64,000 nucleotides of DNA from Nonomuraea wenchangensis (GTDB lineage Bacteria; Actinomycetota; Actinomycetes; Streptosporangiales; Streptosporangiaceae), in contig NZ_FOHX01000023.1 in assembly GCF_900111685.1 (NCBI RefSeq), positions 62,001 to 126,000 on the forward strand, in the 5' to 3' direction. Below the pieces are notes generated by a model that did no database searches, was not told where the DNA came from, and was given only the letters and a program-made list of their open reading frames with translations. Made by a program: the position numbers and the translations under genes. Shown here one piece after another: positions 15,434-23,366 of the stretch. How positions within the stretch are numbered: position 1 is the stretch's first letter; every line of letters starts with the position of its first letter.

Positions 15434-16780
15434 ATGCGCGATCGCACACGCTATCTCTACCTGGCCGTCATCGGGGCGGTCCTGCTCGGGATCCTGGTCG
15501 GCTTCGTCTGGCCGGAGGCCGGTCAGGCGCTGAAACCCCTCGGCACCGGGTTCGTCGCCCTCATCAAGATGCTGATCGGGCCGATCATCTTCTGCACGAT
15601 CGTGCTCGGCGTCGGCTCGGTGAGCCAGGCCGCCAAGGTCGGAAAGGTCGGCGGCCTCGCGCTCGGCTACTTCCTGGTGATGTCCACGGTGGCCCTGCTC
15701 ATCGGCCTGGTCGTGGGCAACGTCATCCACCCGGGCGAGGGGCTGCGGCTCACCGACACCGCCCGGCAGGCGGCCGAGGCGGAGGCGGCCAAGGGCGCCG
15801 AGAGCGGCACCGTCGACTTCTTGCTCGGCATCATCCCCGACACGCTGCTGTCGTCACTGACCTCGGGGTCGGTGCTGCAGGCGCTGCTGGTGGCGCTGCT
15901 GACCGGCTTCGCGCTCCAGGCCATGCGGGAGCGGGGCAAGCCGATCCTACGCGGCGTGGAGCACCTGCAGCGGCTCGTCTTCCGCATCCTCGCCATGGTC
16001 ATGTGGGTCGCGCCCGTGGGCGCGTTCGGCGCGATCGCGGCCGTCGTGGGCGCCACCGGCATCGAGGCGCTCAAGAGCCTCGCGATCATCATGATCGCCT
16101 TCTACACCACCTGCGTGCTCTTCGTCGGCGTGGTGCTCGGCCCGTTGCTGTGGCTGGTCGCCCGGATCAACCTGTGGTCGCTGCTGCGCTACCTCGGCCG
16201 CGAGTTCCTGCTGATCCTCTCGACGTCCTCCTCGGAGACCGCGCTGCCGCGGCTCATCGCCAAGATGGAGCACCTCGGCGTCAGCCGGACCGTCGCGGGC
16301 ATCACCGTGCCGACCGGCTACTCCTTCAACCTCGACGGCACCGCCATCTACCTCACCATGGCCACGCTGTTCATCGCCACCGCGACCGGCTCGCCGCTGG
16401 AGCTCGGTGAGCAGGTGGCGCTGCTGCTGTTCATGATGATCGCCTCCAAGGGCGCAGCGGGCGTGACGGGCGCGGGGCTCGCCACCCTGGCCGGCGGCCT
16501 GCAGGCGCACCGGCCCGAGCTGGTGGACGGCGTCGGCCTCATCGTCGGCATCGACCGCTTCATGTCCGAGGCACGGGCGCTGACCAACTTCGCGGGCAAC
16601 GCCGTGGCGACGGTCCTCGTCGGCACCTGGACCGGCGACTTCGACCGGGAGCGCGCCGACGAGGTGCTGTCCGGGCGGGCCCCGTTCGACGAGTCCACCC
16701 TCATCGACGAGGACGAGAACGAGGGCGGGACCACCCGGGACCGCCCCGAACCCGGGGAGCGGGAGATGGCCCCCGCCTGA
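15434..16780 (+). CDS. dctA: C4-dicarboxylate:cation symporter DctA
   Basis: 448 residues, dicarboxylate/amino acid:cation symporter family. Multiple membrane helices run from residue 9 onward. The serine-rich re-entrant loop ILSTSSSETALPRL and the conserved SFNLDGTAIYLTMATLFIA carry the substrate and cation sites. ITVPTGYS and GVTGAGLATLAGGL complete the C-terminal transport core. Imports succinate, fumarate or malate with protons or sodium. Divergent from the cognate two-component system. The C-terminal tail (about 410-448) is acidic and hydrophilic. A strong terminator follows. Confidence 0.92.
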   Translation: MRDRTRYLYLAVIGAVLLGILVGFVWPEAGQALKPLGTGFVALIKMLIGPIIFCTIVLGVGSVSQAAKVGKVGGLALGYFLVMSTVALLIGLVVGNVIHPGEGLRLTDTARQAAEAEAAKGAESGTVDFLLGIIPDTLLSSLTSGSVLQALLVALLTGFALQAMRERGKPILRGVEHLQRLVFRILAMVMWVAPVGAFGAIAAVVGATGIEALKSLAIIMIAFYTTCVLFVGVVLGPLLWLVARINLWSLLRYLGREFLLILSTSSSETALPRLIAKMEHLGVSRTVAGITVPTGYSFNLDGTAIYLTMATLFIATATGSPLELGEQVALLLFMMIASKGAAGVTGAGLATLAGGLQAHRPELVDGVGLIVGIDRFMSEARALTNFAGNAVATVLVGTWTGDFDRERADEVLSGRAPFDESTLIDEDENEGGTTRDRPEPGEREMAPA

Positions 16781-16794
16781 CCGGCGGCCCACTT

Positions 16795-16826
16795 GGCGGG
16801 CCCGGGCCACGTGGCCCGGGCCCGCC
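16795..16826. terminator. Bidirectional terminator after dctA
   Basis: A 32-base perfect palindrome: GGCGGGCCCGGGCCAC (16795-16810) followed directly by its complement (16811-16826). As RNA it forms at least a 14-bp GC stem with an ACGT loop. It sits between dctA and the convergent cysteine-rich gene. Confidence 0.82.
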
Positions 16827-16847
16827 GGCGCGTTGCCCCGGGCGCGG

Positions 16848-17528
16848 TCAGCGGTAATGCGTGCGCGCGTATTCGTCCCGCACGCCCTGGCAGGCACGGA
16901 TCGACGAACGCGCCCGGCAGGTCTCGTAGGCGGCCGTGGCCGGCACGCAGACGTCGCCGCTCACCGTGACCCCGAAGGCATGCCGGCAGTTCTGGTATTC
17001 GATGGTGCCCTCGATGCAGAACCTCCGCGCGATGTCCGTGGCACCACGCGTGCGGCACGCCTGATAGACCGGCTCGGCGTCCCCGCAGAGCGCTCCGCCA
17101 CCGCGATAGACGCACGCTTCGTACACGGCGGCGTTCTCGCACCGTAGCAGCGACTTCCGCGCGGATCGGCAGGCCGAGAACTTCTCCGCCACCGGCTCCG
17201 CCGCCTTGGCGCACGTGTTCGGCCAGAGCCCGACGGCGTCGGCGGCGACGCAGTCCGCCATGAAGTCCTTCCGCTCGTGTCGCCGCGGCTTCCCGTTCGC
17301 GCACGCTTCGTGTTCGCCCTCGGCGGCTTCGCAGGGATCTCCTGACGGCTTGGCCGGCGAAGGGGTGATGTCCCCGGCCGTGCGGCCGTCGTGCTCGGAA
17401 CTGCCGGCGGCCGCAGGGACGGTCTCGTTCGTCTGCGCGTGCACGGCGAACACGGCCCCTGCCGCCACCAGGACGACCGCCGCGCCGGCGTATGCGGCCC
17501 AGGAACGTCGAAACGTCGCGAATGGCAT
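16848..17528 (-). CDS. Membrane-anchored cysteine-rich CX9C-repeat protein, unknown function
   Basis: 226 residues; I do not recognise the family. One membrane segment (about residues 9-29, AAYAGAAVVLVAAGAVFAV) with basic N-terminus predicts an extracytoplasmic body. After a 45-residue linker rich in Ala, Pro, Ser and Gly there are 14 cysteines, all outside the membrane. Most adjacent pairs are C-x9-C or C-x8-C, with an aromatic two residues before the second Cys (VYEAC, VYQAC, EYQNC, AYETC), giving at least four degenerate repeats. An even number suggests full disulfide pairing. The spacing recalls CX9C helical hairpins, but homology is not claimed. Monocistronic, behind a strong terminator. 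Confidence 0.75.
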   Translation of the reverse strand: MPFATFRRSWAAYAGAAVVLVAAGAVFAVHAQTNETVPAAAGSSEHDGRTAGDITPSPAKPSGDPCEAAEGEHEACANGKPRRHERKDFMADCVAADAVGLWPNTCAKAAEPVAEKFSACRSARKSLLRCENAAVYEACVYRGGGALCGDAEPVYQACRTRGATDIARRFCIEGTIEYQNCRHAFGVTVSGDVCVPATAAYETCRARSSIRACQGVRDEYARTHYR

Positions 17529-17570
17529 GACGAAAACCTACGAGAAGGAGGAGGCCCTGGGAACAGCGCG

Positions 17571-17812
17571 TCAGCGGCGGCCATAAGTGAGCCGCCGGAG
17601 CAGCGCCTCCGCCGGACCCCTCCGGCCGCCCGCCGACAGGAGGGCGGCGAGGACCACCGTGGCGAGCCAGGTCAGCACCGCGACGCCGGACGCGGCGGCG
17701 TCGCCGACCCGGGTGCTGAGACCCCGAAGTACGGCGCGAACACCGCCACGAAGATCACCGACTGCAGCAGGTAGCAGGTCAGCGACCACTGACCGCCGAC
17801 CGGCGCCACTTC
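17571..17812 (-). pseudogene. C-terminal remnant of a DUF418 membrane protein, frameshifted
   Basis: Two overlapping minus-strand frames join to the expected C-terminus of DUF418 proteins. The first gives GGQWSLTCYLLQSVIF and FAPYFG; after a one-base shift near 17718-17725 the second gives GLSTRVGDAAASG and ends GPAEALLRRLTYGRR, the usual DUF418 ending. No start or N-terminal helices remain. On its upstream side the similarity stops abruptly at about 17800-17812, where a plus-strand regulator fragment begins. Confidence 0.6.
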
Positions 17813-17968
17813 AGCACCGAGCTGATCACACCGGTCGTGGCCGACATCGGCGAGGCGCTGGTGACCAAGCACCTGATCGACAAGGGCGCCCCGCCCACGG
17901 ACGAGACGCTTGAGGCCATCGTCGACCAGGCCATCCTGCCGGCCGTCGGGTTCGGCCCGCGGGCCTGA
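17792..17968 (+). pseudogene. Probable TetR/AcrR regulator C-terminal fragment
   Basis: An open plus-strand frame without start codon or DNA-binding domain reads FSTELITPVVADIGEALV, then a short helix and EAIVDQAILPAVGFGPRA before TGA. The amphipathic pattern and the ending resemble the last ~55 residues of TetR-family ligand domains. It abuts the DUF418 remnant on the opposite strand, so the pair looks like a deletion or recombination scar. Identification is tentative. Confidence 0.4.
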
Positions 17969-18046
17969 GTGCCCAGTCCTTCGCCTCGGACCGGCTCCCG
18001 GCCGGTCAGCCGCGAGCCGGTCGGGCGCTCATGGAGGAGGGCGCTC

Positions 18047-18865
18047 TCAGCGCAGCTTGCGGGCGATGCCCGCGTAGCCCATGCGGGCCGTCTCCTCGTC
18101 CACGATCGTCGGATGGGCGGGGTCGGCGAACGGCCACACGGCCGGGCCGAGCCCGTTGGCGAGACCCGGCGGGATCAGCTCGAAGTCGCCGAAGAAGGCC
18201 TCGATGTCCTTGCCGGGACGCGGCGTGAACGGCATCCCCGACTGCCGGTAGAACCCGGCGATGCGGTCCGCCCGCTCGGTCGCCACGTCGTTGCCCATGT
18301 GGGAGATGGCGAGGTAGCTGCCCGGCGCCAGCGCCTCCCGGTAGGCGGCCACGAAGCCCTGCGGGTCCTCCTCGTCCGGCACGAAGTGCAGGATGAACAT
18401 CATGAGCACGGCCACGGGCCGGGAGAAGTCGAGCAGGCCGCGCACCTCGGGGTCGGACAGGATCTCCTCCGGCCGGCGCGCGTCGCCCAGCACCATGGCC
18501 ACCCGGTTGGGGTCGGCCAGCAGCGCCCGGCCGTGCGTGGCCACCACGGGGTCGTTGTCGACGTAGACCACGCGGGCCTCGGGGACGATCCGGTGGGCGA
18601 CCTCGTGCACGTTCTCCTGCGTCGGCAGGCCCGAGCCCAGGTCGAGGAACTGCGTGATGCCCTGCTCGCACAGGTAGCGGACCATGCGGCCGATGAACGC
18701 GCGGTTCTCCCTGGTGCCCTCGCGGACTTCGGGCATGACGCCGAGCACCATGTCACCGAGGTCGCGGTCGGCCTTGAAGTTGTCCTTGCCGCCCAGGAAG
18801 TAGTCGTACATGCGGGCCGCGTTGGGGATGTGGGGGTCTACGCCCTGCGGCGCCTGCTCCGTCAT
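18047..18865 (-). CDS. DUF574-type SAM-dependent methyltransferase
   Basis: 272 residues from the ATG of MTEQAPQGVDPHIPNAARMYD; the frame also allows a start 12 codons upstream. It carries all hallmarks of the actinomycete DUF574/PF04672 family: NAARMYDYFLGGKDNF near the start, FLDLGSGLPT as SAM motif I, VVYVDNDPVV as motif II, and VLMMFILHFVPDEEDP. Members are very numerous in filamentous actinomycetes and their substrates are mostly unknown. The coding region lies 32 bases downstream of the histidine kinase stop on the same strand, so it may be co-transcribed. Confidence 0.88.
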   Translation of the reverse strand: MTEQAPQGVDPHIPNAARMYDYFLGGKDNFKADRDLGDMVLGVMPEVREGTRENRAFIGRMVRYLCEQGITQFLDLGSGLPTQENVHEVAHRIVPEARVVYVDNDPVVATHGRALLADPNRVAMVLGDARRPEEILSDPEVRGLLDFSRPVAVLMMFILHFVPDEEDPQGFVAAYREALAPGSYLAISHMGNDVATERADRIAGFYRQSGMPFTPRPGKDIEAFFGDFELIPPGLANGLGPAVWPFADPAHPTIVDEETARMGYAGIARKLR

Positions 18866-18897
18866 GAACCAATGATCCACTATCGGAACGGCGGAAA

Positions 18898-20253
18898 TCA
18901 CGTAGCCGCCGGAAGTTTCAGGACGAACCGGGCACCACCCGGGAAGTCCTCCGCGGAGATCTGGCCGCCGTGCGCGAGCGCCACGTCGCGGGCGATGGCG
19001 AGGCCGAGGCCGGTGCCGCCGGCGTCGCGGCTGCGGGAGGCGTCCAGGCGGGTGAATCGCTCGAAGATGCGCTCCCGCTCGGCCTCGGGGATCTCCTGGC
19101 CGTCGTTCTCCACCGACAGCACCGCCGTGCCGTTCTTGCGCGTCACCCGCACCTGGACGTGGGTCTCGGCGTGCCGCTGGGCGTTGTCCAGCAGGTTCGT
19201 CAGCACGCGGGCGAGCTGCAGCCGCACGCCGTCCACCTCGACGCCGGCGGCCAGGTCGGCGTGGACCGGCAGTTTGTCGCTGCGCCGGCCCAGCTCCTGA
19301 CGGACCAGGGTGGCCAGGTCCACCCGCTCCTTGGCCGCGTCCACCTGGGAGCCGATCCTGGCCAGCAGGAGCAGGTCGGTGATGATGGCCTCCAGCCGGT
19401 CGGTGTCGCGCAGGGAGCTGCTCACCAGCGAGCGCAGGTCGGTGTCGTCCGGGTAGAGCTGGGCGCTCTCCAGCTGGGCGCGCAGCCCGGCGATCGGGGT
19501 GCGCAGCTCGTGGGAGGCGTCGGAGGCGAACTGGCGCTGCTGCTCGGCGGAACGTTCCAGACGGGTCAGCGTGCCGTTGATCGAGCGGGCGAGCTGGGCC
19601 ACCTCGTCCTCACCCGGCGGCTCGGTGACGCGGCTGCTGAGGTCGCCGCTGTGCACCGCGTCGAGCTGCGCGCGCATGATGGCCACCGGACGCAGCGCCC
19701 GCCCGGTGATGAGCCAGGTCGCCCACCCGGCCAGCGCGACCAGCACCGCGACCTCGGCGAAGACGATGAACTCCAGGGTGCGCGTGGCCAGCACGTCCGG
19801 GGTGCTGCGCCCGGCGAGGACGACCGGCGACTCGGGGGAGACGTTCACCCGGATCGCCGACAGGTGCACGCACTCGGTCGGCAGGCAGTTGAACACGTCG
19901 ATCTCCGGGTCCTGCTGCGTGGGGCGCAGGTCGGTGAGCGGCGGCAGCGTACGAGCGGCGTCGCTGGTGGCGAGCGTCCGTCCGTCGGCGCTGATGACCT
20001 GGATGAGGTCGACCGACGGGTTGGGCAGCGGGATTGCGGAGCCCTGGGGCAGGCCGCCGGAGCGCATCTCGTACGCCACCCGCTGGGCGGTGTCGCGGGT
20101 GTCGGCGAAGACGGACGACTCGACCAGCGTGCGGGCGACGAGGACGCCCGCGACGCCCATGGGCAGGAGCACGAGGGCCGCCACGATCGTGGCGATCAGG
20201 GTCACCCGTCCCCGCAGGGATCTGCCCCAGATCGACCGGAACACCGCCGACAT
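18898..20253 (-). CDS. Orphan sensor histidine kinase
   Basis: 451 residues. TM1 at about 16-40, an extracytoplasmic region of ~120 residues with two cysteines in CLPTEC, TM2 at about 165-187, HAMP, then HisKA with SHELRTPIAGL and a HATPase domain with NLLDNAQRHA and GTGLGLAIARDVALAHGG. This is the OmpR-partner type of kinase, yet no response regulator gene is adjacent: a GH13 gene lies upstream and a DUF574 methyltransferase downstream. Its partner must be encoded elsewhere, or the pair has been split. Signal unknown. Confidence 0.87.
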   Translation of the reverse strand: MSAVFRSIWGRSLRGRVTLIATIVAALVLLPMGVAGVLVARTLVESSVFADTRDTAQRVAYEMRSGGLPQGSAIPLPNPSVDLIQVISADGRTLATSDAARTLPPLTDLRPTQQDPEIDVFNCLPTECVHLSAIRVNVSPESPVVLAGRSTPDVLATRTLEFIVFAEVAVLVALAGWATWLITGRALRPVAIMRAQLDAVHSGDLSSRVTEPPGEDEVAQLARSINGTLTRLERSAEQQRQFASDASHELRTPIAGLRAQLESAQLYPDDTDLRSLVSSSLRDTDRLEAIITDLLLLARIGSQVDAAKERVDLATLVRQELGRRSDKLPVHADLAAGVEVDGVRLQLARVLTNLLDNAQRHAETHVQVRVTRKNGTAVLSVENDGQEIPEAERERIFERFTRLDASRSRDAGGTGLGLAIARDVALAHGGQISAEDFPGGARFVLKLPAAT

Positions 20254-20324
20254 CCCACGACATTACCGAGCGTTACTGCTCACAGATGCCGCGAGAGGGA
20301 AAAGATCCCCCAAAGCATCCGCTA

Positions 20325-21842
20325 TCAATCACCAGCGACGGAGCCGGACCGCTGGATCCAGACGGCGGTGTCGGGCGGGATCGACCCGTCGGCCGCCAGC
20401 GGGCCGCTGGACAGCAGCACCTCGCCCGCGACACCCGGCGGCACCGGACCCTCGCCGGTGTTGAGCACCACGACCAGGCCGGGGTGCCGTTCGACGGCCA
20501 GGACGTCCTCGGGGGAGTCCAGCCAGGACAGCGTGCCGCCGCCGAGCGCCGGATGCCGCCTGCGCAGGCGCAGCGCGGCCCGGTAGAGGTTGAGCGTCGA
20601 GCCGGGGTCGTCCTCCTGGACCTCGGCCGACAGCGCCGTCCACTCCGGCGGGATCGGCAGCCACGGGTCGCGCCAGCCGCAGCCGGGCCCGGAGGTCCAC
20701 GGGATCGGCACCCGGCAGCCGTCGCGGCTCTCGCCCCGGCGCAGGAACGCCGGGTCCTGGCGCAGCTCGTCCGGCAGGTCGAGGACCTCGGGCAGGCCCA
20801 GCTCCTCGCCGTTGTAGAGGTAGGCCGAGCCGGGCAGGGCCAGCATGAGCAGGGTGGCCGCGCGGGCGCGGGCCAGGCTTCCGTGGCGGGTGACGTGGCG
20901 CGGCTTGTCGTGGTTGGACAGCACCCAGGTGGTGGGCGCGCCGACCAGCTCGGCCTCGGCCAGCGACTTCTCGATGACCGTACGGAACGACTTGGCGTGG
21001 AAGTCGGCCATCATGAACTCGAAGTTGAACGCCTGGTGCAGCTCGTCCGGGCCGATGTAGCGGGCCAGGCGCTCGGGGGAGGAGACCCACGCCTCGGCCA
21101 CCGCCATCCGGCCGCCCGGGTAGGAGTCGAGGATCGGCCGCCACTCGCGGTAGATGTCGTGCACGCCGTCCTGGTCGAAGTAGGGCACCTGCTCGTCGCC
21201 GAGCATCTCGGCCTGCGGGCCGTCCTTCGCCCCGACGTCCGGCAGGCCGGCGGCCTTGACCATGCCGTGCGCGACGTCCACGCGGAAGCCGTCCACGCCG
21301 CGCTCCAGCCAGAAGCGCAGGATGTCGCGGAACTCGGCGCGCACCTCGGGGTGGTCCCAGTTGAGGTCGGGCTGTTCGGGCGCGAACAGGTGCAGGTACC
21401 ACTGGCCGTCCTCGACCCGCGTCCACGCCGGGCCGCCGAAGATCGACTCCCAGTCGTTGGGCTCGTCGCGGAAGATGTAGCGGTCGCGCAGGCCGGCCTG
21501 GAACCAGGGGTGCTGGTCGGAGGAGTGGTTCGGCACCAGGTCCACGATGACCCTGATGTCCTTGCCGTGGGCCTCGGCGACGAGCGCGTCGAAGTCGGCG
21601 AGGGTGCCGAAGCGCGGGTCCACGTCGCGGTAGTCGGCCACGTCGTATCCGCCGTCGGCGAGCGGCGAGGTGTAGAACGGGCTGAGCCAGATCGCGTCCA
21701 CGCCGAGGCGGGCGAGGTAGTCCAGGCGGCCGCGCACGCCCTGGAGGTCGCCGGTGCCGTCGCCGTTCGCGTCGGCGAAGCTCCGTGGGTACACCTGGTA
21801 AACGACGGCGTCCCGCCACCAGTCGTCGTTGCCGAGCAGCAT
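20325..21842 (-). CDS. GH13 alpha-glucosidase (oligo-1,6-glucosidase/alpha-glucosidase type)
   Basis: 505 residues, intracellular (no signal peptide). Starts MLLGNDDWWRDAVVYQVYPRSF. GH13 conserved regions are visible: DLVPNHSS (region I), GFRVDVAHG with the nucleophile Asp (II), VAEAW with acid/base Glu (III) and LSNHDKPR with the transition-state Asp (IV). It lacks CBM34/48 modules. Cleaves maltose or isomalto-oligosaccharides imported by the divergent MalEFG system. Shares the operator-rich gap with malE. An upstream extension of 26 codons is open but overlaps that control region. Confidence 0.9.
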   Translation of the reverse strand: MLLGNDDWWRDAVVYQVYPRSFADANGDGTGDLQGVRGRLDYLARLGVDAIWLSPFYTSPLADGGYDVADYRDVDPRFGTLADFDALVAEAHGKDIRVIVDLVPNHSSDQHPWFQAGLRDRYIFRDEPNDWESIFGGPAWTRVEDGQWYLHLFAPEQPDLNWDHPEVRAEFRDILRFWLERGVDGFRVDVAHGMVKAAGLPDVGAKDGPQAEMLGDEQVPYFDQDGVHDIYREWRPILDSYPGGRMAVAEAWVSSPERLARYIGPDELHQAFNFEFMMADFHAKSFRTVIEKSLAEAELVGAPTTWVLSNHDKPRHVTRHGSLARARAATLLMLALPGSAYLYNGEELGLPEVLDLPDELRQDPAFLRRGESRDGCRVPIPWTSGPGCGWRDPWLPIPPEWTALSAEVQEDDPGSTLNLYRAALRLRRRHPALGGGTLSWLDSPEDVLAVERHPGLVVVLNTGEGPVPPGVAGEVLLSSGPLAADGSIPPDTAVWIQRSGSVAGD

Positions 21843-21924
21843 GGTCGTCCTTCCCCCGGGGGACCGAGTGGTCCTGTGATGTTCTGGTGAAGGATGTCCT
21901 GTTCGCCGGTTCTGGGTCAAGCGT

Positions 21925-22025
21925 AACTTTCCGCAAGTTTCAGAAGCGTCGTGCGGGTTTGGTAACGCTCTTTCGCAAGACCTTCCAATTCTTGCAAAGA
22001 GCCGCTAACTTCCTGGAAACGTTCA
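21925..22025. promoter_or_regulatory. LacI-type operator cluster between GH13 gene and malE
   Basis: Three dyad-like elements lie in the divergent gap (21843-22087). At 21925-21940 the minus strand reads AAACTTGCGGAAAGTT. At 21967-22002, GCTCTTTCGCAAG is mirrored by CTTGCAAAGAGC across 11 bases, with one bulged base. At 22014-22025, TGGAAACGTTCA fits the general LacI/GalR pattern. The core TTGCGGAAA recurs upstream of the lacI gene at about 40650, suggesting one regulator for both. Streptomyces MalR-type sites also contain CTTGCAAG-like halves. Confidence 0.55.
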
Positions 22026-22087
22026 GGCTTTCTCGCGGCGGCGCGCCGGCAGCGCGCCGCTGTTTCTGCGTGACCTCAGGAGGTCTC

Positions 22088-23362
22088 ATGCGCAAGCGTG
22101 CTCTGGGTGTGGCCGCCCTCGCTACCCTCGCCCTCGCCGCCACGGGCTGCGGCGGCGCAGAGCCGGCCACCCCCACCGCCTCGTCCGGCGCGTCCGCCCC
22201 TGCCACGGCGGCCGCGAGCGGCGGCACGCTCGTCATCTGGGCCGACCCCAGCCGGGTCCAGCCGTTGCAGCCCTTCGCCGAGGCGTTCGGCAAGGAGAAC
22301 GGCGTGACGGTGGAGGTGAAGGAGATCTCCAAGGACAACCAGATGACCTTCCTCACCGCCTCCCAGCAGGGCAGCGGCCCCGACATCATGATCGGCGCGC
22401 ACGACTGGATCGGCAACCTCGTGCAGAACGGCGCCATCGACCCGGTCACGCTGACCGAGGAGCAGAAGGCCGCCTTCTCCGCCAAGGCCCTGCAGGCCGT
22501 CACCTTCAACGGCCAGGTCTACGGCGCCCCCTACGCCGTGGAGAACATCGCCCTCATCCGCAACACCAAGCTCGCCCCCGACGCCCCCGCCAGCATCGAG
22601 GACCTGATCGCCAAGGGCAAGAAGCTCAAGGCGGACGGCAAGGTCAAGGAGGTGCTCTGCCTGCCCGTCGGCCAGAAGGGCGACGCCTTCCACGTCTACC
22701 CGATCTTCGCCTCGGCCGGCGGCGCGCTGTTCGGCGCCACCTCCAGCGGCGACCCCGACCCCAAGACGGTGCTGCTCGGCGCGGACGACTCGGTCAAGGC
22801 GTTCGAGAAGCTCAAGGACCTCGGCGAGAAGGGCGACGGCGCGCTGCGCACGTCGATCACCAACGAGAACTACATCGTCAACTTCGCCGCCGGCAAGTGC
22901 GCCTACCTCGTCTCCGGCCCGTGGGCGATCGCCGACGTCAAGAAGGCCGGCGTCGCCTACGACATCAGCCCCGTCCCGGCGTTCGAGGGCGGCAAGCCCG
23001 CCACCCCGTTCGTCGGCGTCCAGACCTTCTTCGTCGCCTCCAAGGGCAAGAGCAAGGCCCTGGCCCAGGAGTTCGTCGCCAACTACGTGACCAACGTGGA
23101 CGTCGCCATGGCGCTCTACAAGGCCGACCCGCGGCCCCCGGCGCTGTCGGCCGCGCTCCAGCAGGTCCAGGCCGAGGACCCGGACGCCGTGAAGTTCATG
23201 GACGCCGGCAAGGACGGCATGCCGATGCCCGCCATCCCCGAGATGGCCGCCATCTGGGAGCCGTTCGGCATCGCCGAGAACGCGGCGGTCAAGGGCGGCG
23301 ACGCGGCCGCGGCCGCCGCGGCCGCGCAGAAGGCCGTCGACGGCGCGCTCAAGAACAACTGA
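22088..23362 (+). CDS. malE: Maltose/maltodextrin ABC transporter, substrate-binding lipoprotein
   Basis: 424 residues. Lipoprotein signal: MRKRALGVAALATLALAATGCGG, with Cys in the lipobox A-T-G-C. Body is a class I/cluster D sugar-binding protein: TLVIWADPSRVQPLQPFAEAF, GPDIMIGAHDWIGNLVQNG, YGAPYAVENIALIRNT and YLVSGPWAI are strongly MalE-like. Collects maltodextrins at the outer face of the membrane for MalF/MalG. First gene of malE-malF-malG-GH13, all with short gaps. The C-terminus ends in an alanine-rich helix. Confidence 0.9.
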   Translation: MRKRALGVAALATLALAATGCGGAEPATPTASSGASAPATAAASGGTLVIWADPSRVQPLQPFAEAFGKENGVTVEVKEISKDNQMTFLTASQQGSGPDIMIGAHDWIGNLVQNGAIDPVTLTEEQKAAFSAKALQAVTFNGQVYGAPYAVENIALIRNTKLAPDAPASIEDLIAKGKKLKADGKVKEVLCLPVGQKGDAFHVYPIFASAGGALFGATSSGDPDPKTVLLGADDSVKAFEKLKDLGEKGDGALRTSITNENYIVNFAAGKCAYLVSGPWAIADVKKAGVAYDISPVPAFEGGKPATPFVGVQTFFVASKGKSKALAQEFVANYVTNVDVAMALYKADPRPPALSAALQQVQAEDPDAVKFMDAGKDGMPMPAIPEMAAIWEPFGIAENAAVKGGDAAAAAAAAQKAVDGALKNN

Positions 23363-23366
23363 CGCC

